DNA of 25,737 nt from Plantago elongata (lineage: Eukaryota; Streptophyta; Magnoliopsida; Lamiales; Plantaginaceae). The stretch is from NCBI GenBank assembly GCA_036897095.1, contig JAYMSP010002180.1, forward strand, positions 1 to 25,737, written 5' to 3'. The position numbers and the translations under genes are program-made. The notes beneath the pieces were generated by a model, which ran no database searches, had not been told where the DNA came from, and saw only the letters and a list, made by a program, of their open reading frames with translations. Below are positions 22,273 to 25,737 of the stretch, piece after piece (positions within the stretch are counted from its first letter, which is position 1; every line of letters starts with the position of its first letter).

Positions 22273-22295
22273 GAACATTCGTTCTTCACTATAAG
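22273..22295 (+). promoter_or_regulatory. TATA box with adjoining proximal heat-shock element
   Basis: GAACATTC at 22273-22280 is a two-unit heat-shock half-array, and TTC recurs at 22284-22286. TATAAG follows at 22290-22295. The main start codon is 105 bases further on. The intervening leader is A/C-rich and has no ATG, as is common in plant heat-shock mRNAs. Transcription start is expected near 22320. Confidence 0.65.
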
Positions 22296-22399
22296 AACAT
22301 CACTACCTTCCACACCTTGTTCATCAAGCAAAAAATTCCTCAGCACTTGAAACACCAAAACAATATTCCACAATCTCAAAGCTTTCTCAACACTCAACA

Positions 22400-23804
22400 A
22401 TGGCATCCTCACTGGCTCTGAAGCGTATCGGCTCAAACCTGCTTTCCCGACCTCTCTGCAGCCAGCTGCGCATGGTGGTTCAGCCGCCTCGCTACTTCAA
22501 CACCAATGCTGTTCGTGAGTATGATGAGAGTGATGACGACGTCTCCTATCGCCGCCCTGATCGTGGTGTCTCATCGCCGTTCTCTGGTAGTTGTTTCATT
22601 ATTCCGTATCTCTCTTTTTTGTCTCTGGTTACTGACAGTGTAGTAGTTTTAGTTTCTACTTTATTACGAAATGTACCAAATATGTGCTGAACATATGGAT
22701 CTGGTAGCTCGGTGATTGAATCTAGCTGATTGACTGATTCTGTGTTATTTGCTATGCTTAATTGTTCATTATGCTCTCACGGCTTGTAGTGGAATTTTGA
22801 GTTCTATTATATGAATGCTGCCAATTTGATAGTCCGTTGAAGTTTATTGATGTATTTTGGTGAATGTTCTTTTGATTTTTGTCTATTGTGTAGAAAACCT
22901 GATGATGTTTTAGCTTTTGGAACTGTTCATATTGACATTGTTTGTGCTTCCTTTGTTTCTGTTTTAGCTGGATTTATTCATGAGTTGAATCTGAGAATGT
23001 CATTTCTTATTTCAGATCTATTCATATGCCGTTGTAATCTTCACTGTGTTTGAGCTATAGTTGCTCATAAGCTTGAGTCTGAGTTTTAGGCAATTGTTGT
23101 CTCATATGTGTTCAATTGTAGATAGTTGGTTAATCAGTGCTCACAATCTGATTGCGTGTGCATAGTGTGTGATTAATATCTGATGGATGTGTCTGTTGTT
23201 GTTCAGTTTTTCATTTGGGTTTGCTTTGTGCAACTCAACATTGTAGAGGACAATTTATATCTGAACAACATTACTATGATTGCCTAATTGGTTATTTGGT
23301 ATACTGTTGGGAAGATACCCTTGTCATTGTTGTGTTTCGTGCAATTGATTTAGTCTACACTGGATTTATATTTCTCCTGTAGATGGACAGTTACTCAGTG
23401 GTCTTGCAAATCCATTTGCAGAGGTGTTTATGCCACTCTCAAACAGAAAACTGAGCCAAATTCTGAACATGTATGATTCCCCTGCTGCTTCTGGTCTTCA
23501 CCGCAACTGGCACGCCAAGGAGACTACTGATGGCCTTAATCTGCGCATGGACATGCCGGGACTGGGCAAGGAAGATGTGAAGGTTTCTGTGGAGCAGAAC
23601 ACCTTAGTCATCAAAGGCCAGGGCAAGAAGGAGTTAGATGACGACAACAATGTCCGCAGGTACTCTAGCTGGATTGATTTACCAGAGAAGCTGTACAAGA
23701 CTGATGAAATCAAGGCTGAGATGAAGAATGGGGTGCTCAAAGTGTTCTTGCCCAAGATCAAGGAAGAGGAGAGGCCTGATGTGTTCCATGTAAATGTTGA
23801 GTAA
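22400..23804 (+). CDS. HSP23.6: Mitochondrial small heat-shock protein (HSP20 family), 2 exons
   Basis: Exons 22400..22586 and 23383..23804 (donor GT 22587, acceptor AG 23381-23382, phase 1) give 202 aa. An interrupting intron is a feature of the mitochondrial class; here it is 796 bases and holds nothing recognised. The N-terminus is rich in Arg/Ser/Leu, without acids until residue 40, and has RYFNTNAVREYD (31-42), the conserved cleavage region of mitochondrial sHSPs. NRKLSQILNM (83-92) precedes the alpha-crystallin domain (about 104-202), which includes the signature NGVLKVFLPK (178-187). It is an ATP-independent chaperone that keeps unfolding matrix proteins soluble. Upstream heat-shock elements and a TATA box indicate control by heat-shock factors. 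One oddity: W159 in YSSWIDLP, where Arg is usual. The symbol follows the Arabidopsis mitochondrial family; exact orthology was not tested. Confidence 0.93.
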
Positions 23805-25026
23805 CAAGCCTTAGCTGCTTGGTTGATCCGTAGTTCTAGAATTAACTGTGTCAAAGTTTTTTTGGATGGACTCATCGCTAGCTTTACTGGTCTTCTGTTT
23901 TAAGATGTGGATCACGAATGATAACAAATTTTGAACCTATACGTTTGTGGAATAGACCAGTTTGGTATTCTCTTGATGTTTTCTCTTTCGTGCTATTTTT
24001 GTGTGCTGAAATGTTTGGTTGGTATTGGATTTGAAACCAAGGAAATGAGATACCTTAACAAAATGATAGTTTTCTCATTTGAGAGCATGAGATGCAAGTG
24101 AAGTTGTGTGAGCAACAACACTATGACCTAGAAACTTTGTACCAATGGAGTGATATAAAACCAGATGTTCTATAATGAGTAAAATTATAAAGACTGAATT
24201 ATATTTTTAAATATTTCGTTATGAGAAATAAAAAAAGAATTTTTATATATAAAAAAATTTAATATTAATATTGAAACACACCTGTTAAAAATTTAAATTA
24301 TAAAATACAAATTAAAGAACATATCAATTTAAATATAGGCATATAAAATCATAGATACTTTAGTGGAAAATGCAATAAGGAAATGTATACAAAATTTATA
24401 AAAGGAATGGCATCCTGGTCTTATAATTTCAAATTAATTTATATTACTAATAAAAAATTAGTATTATTTGTAATCTCGGTCTTATATAAAAAATATGCAT
24501 TTGTTTATAATATAAATATTTTAATTAATTAGTAAGTTTTAAGACTTTAAAATTAATTTGTAATAGATTAAAGTCATTGAATGTTTGTTAACTTGTTTTT
24601 TTTGAATTCATTCTTTATAATTTTAAAATTAAATATGTATATTTCGAATGAAGTAAATTTTAAATATTAAATTTGCGTATGAATGAATATTGAGTATGTA
24701 GAAATTACATACTTCCTCCGTCACAATTCTCAAGTCAGTTGTCAACTTTATTTTTTGACATTTAAAATGATAAAACTGAACAATTATTGTGGAATGAAAA
24801 GAATATTTTGATATAACTTAGTCTACATATCACTCGAACAGAATTGTACCCGTAAAAGTTAGTTCTAGTAATGGGTGGGTTTTACCCAACTCAAAAACTA
24901 AATTAAAAATATGAAATAGATTTGGGTTCAGTCCAATCATAAAATAAATCCAAATCAAATTCAATTCGTCTTAATTTAAATTAAATCGGTAAGGAGGTCG
25001 AACCCGTCCAACCCAAAACAAAGCCG
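23805..25026. other. 3' region of the heat-shock gene, then AT-rich intergenic DNA
   Basis: Up to about 24020 the sequence looks like the 3' untranslated region. From 24170 to 24700 it is extremely AT-rich with no reading frame. Near 24850-25020 it contains repeated pieces of the type GGGTTTTACCCAACTC and GAACCCGTCCAACCC, common low-complexity plant intergenic sequence. Confidence 0.5.
24711..24800. mobile_element. Possible decayed Stowaway-like MITE end
   Basis: TACTTCCTCCGTCACAA at 24711 is close to the Stowaway terminal repeat (TA plus CTCCCTCCGT). A matching right end is not clearly present; TTGTGGAATG near 24787 could be a corrupted remnant. Only one end is supported. Confidence 0.3.
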
Positions 25027-25737
25027 TGTTCACAAATTCGTCTTCTCTTCTTCACTTCGACTTTTCTTCTTCACTGTTTTTCCCGTCTTCACTTCACTTC
25101 GACTGTTCTTCACTTCTTCCCGTCTTCTTCATCTCGCCTCCGTGAAGTTTGAATTCGTCAATCCGATTGGTAAGTGTTCGAAATCTTGAAACCTCGATTC
25201 CTTCCCCTTGTCGCCGTCGTGACTCTATTAGTAGCATCAATTTCGGATTCAAGAAAGGGATTTTTCTCGATTCGTCTGCGGTTCTGATCAATCTTGTTGA
25301 GCTTCCGGTGAGTCTCTCCTCTTTCAATTCGATTTCTAATCGATTTCTGTGTTTGGGTAATTGATCTATCTTATGTTCTTGCTGGATTTCAAATCATCTT
25401 TTGGTTGTTCACTCGATTGGTAGGCCGTCTTACTATGTTTTATGCCTATGTTGCGATTGATGTTCATCGAGTGCAAACCTGTGGTACCTGTTGATGGTCG
25501 TGAGTCACTGCAGAGTCTGTGCGTTATAGAGTACTATAGCTGTATGTTTGGCTGAGTGACTGAGCGCTGTGGTTTAGTTGCCTGCTTGTTTGCGAACTAG
25601 ATGGCTCTGTTTCTTTTCATCCTGTTCGGTCTTTTGTTCTCTTTTAATTCGCTCCATCTCTGTGTATATCAATATGTGACTGGCTTCTAATTGTTAGAGA
25701 TCTAGCTCCTTTTCTTATAGGTTGTTCCTATGCAATG
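25027..25737 (+). other. Probable 5' leader and first intron of a gene running off the window
   Basis: From 25027 a CT-rich run begins (repeated CTTCTTCACTTCGACT-like units to about 25135), typical of plant leaders. Two good donor sites follow: ATTG|GTAAGTG (GT at 25170) and TTCCG|GTGAGTC (GT at 25308). The remaining bases are T-rich, like a first intron. No start codon with recognisable coding sequence is visible, so the product is unknown. The open frames on both strands here start without ATG and are not supported. Confidence 0.45.

Noticed and set aside
23498-23875. 125-codon minus-strand open frame
   Set aside because: Antisense to the alpha-crystallin domain exon; no family resemblance of its own.

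Overview
This is a piece of a flowering-plant nuclear genome, most likely a dicot. The genes have many short exons split by AT-rich GT-AG introns. The intergenic DNA is AT-rich and carries plant transposon families (CACTA/En-Spm and Emigrant/pogo-like). The encoded proteins are plant types: a chloroplast-type folate carrier, a plant soluble epoxide hydrolase and a mitochondrial small heat-shock protein. The species cannot be named from the sequence.

Layout. 1-1050: the 3' end of a CACTA transposon, with the last two exons of a transposase-type gene, subterminal palindromes and a terminal TAGTG. 1051-4150: intergenic DNA holding a decayed Emigrant/pogo-like element (about 2258-3279) with a transposase pseudogene. 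About 4150-14050, plus strand: a large gene for a poly(A)-polymerase/2'-5'-oligoadenylate-synthetase-like nucleotidyltransferase (11-exon coding model, 856 aa). Its 5' end contains a duplicated exon-like segment, and one intron contains a tandem duplication plus an unidentified open insert. 14050-16000: intergenic DNA with a small TA-flanked inverted-repeat element and other repeats. 16068-19890, plus: mitochondrial-carrier-family folate transporter (FOLT1 type, 12 exons, one of 21 bp). 20234-21502, minus: soluble epoxide hydrolase (4 exons, 321 aa), convergent with the carrier gene. 22400-23804, plus: mitochondrial small heat-shock protein (2 exons, 202 aa) with heat-shock elements and a TATA box upstream. 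24000-25026: AT-rich intergenic DNA. 25027-25737: probable leader and first intron of another gene that runs off the window.

The four intact genes do not form a pathway; this is ordinary gene-by-gene plant organisation. I found no convincing new multi-gene system. The most useful leads are (a) the epoxide hydrolase, which keeps its catalytic residues but has replaced several polar residues around them, (b) a duplicated 5' exon in the nucleotidyltransferase gene, (c) a pogo-like transposase relic in which the PCNA-binding-like tail is still readable but interrupted by a stop codon, and (d) an Arg-to-Trp change in a conserved alpha-crystallin strand of the small heat-shock protein. All splice models were built by hand from frame, phase and homology, without transcript data.
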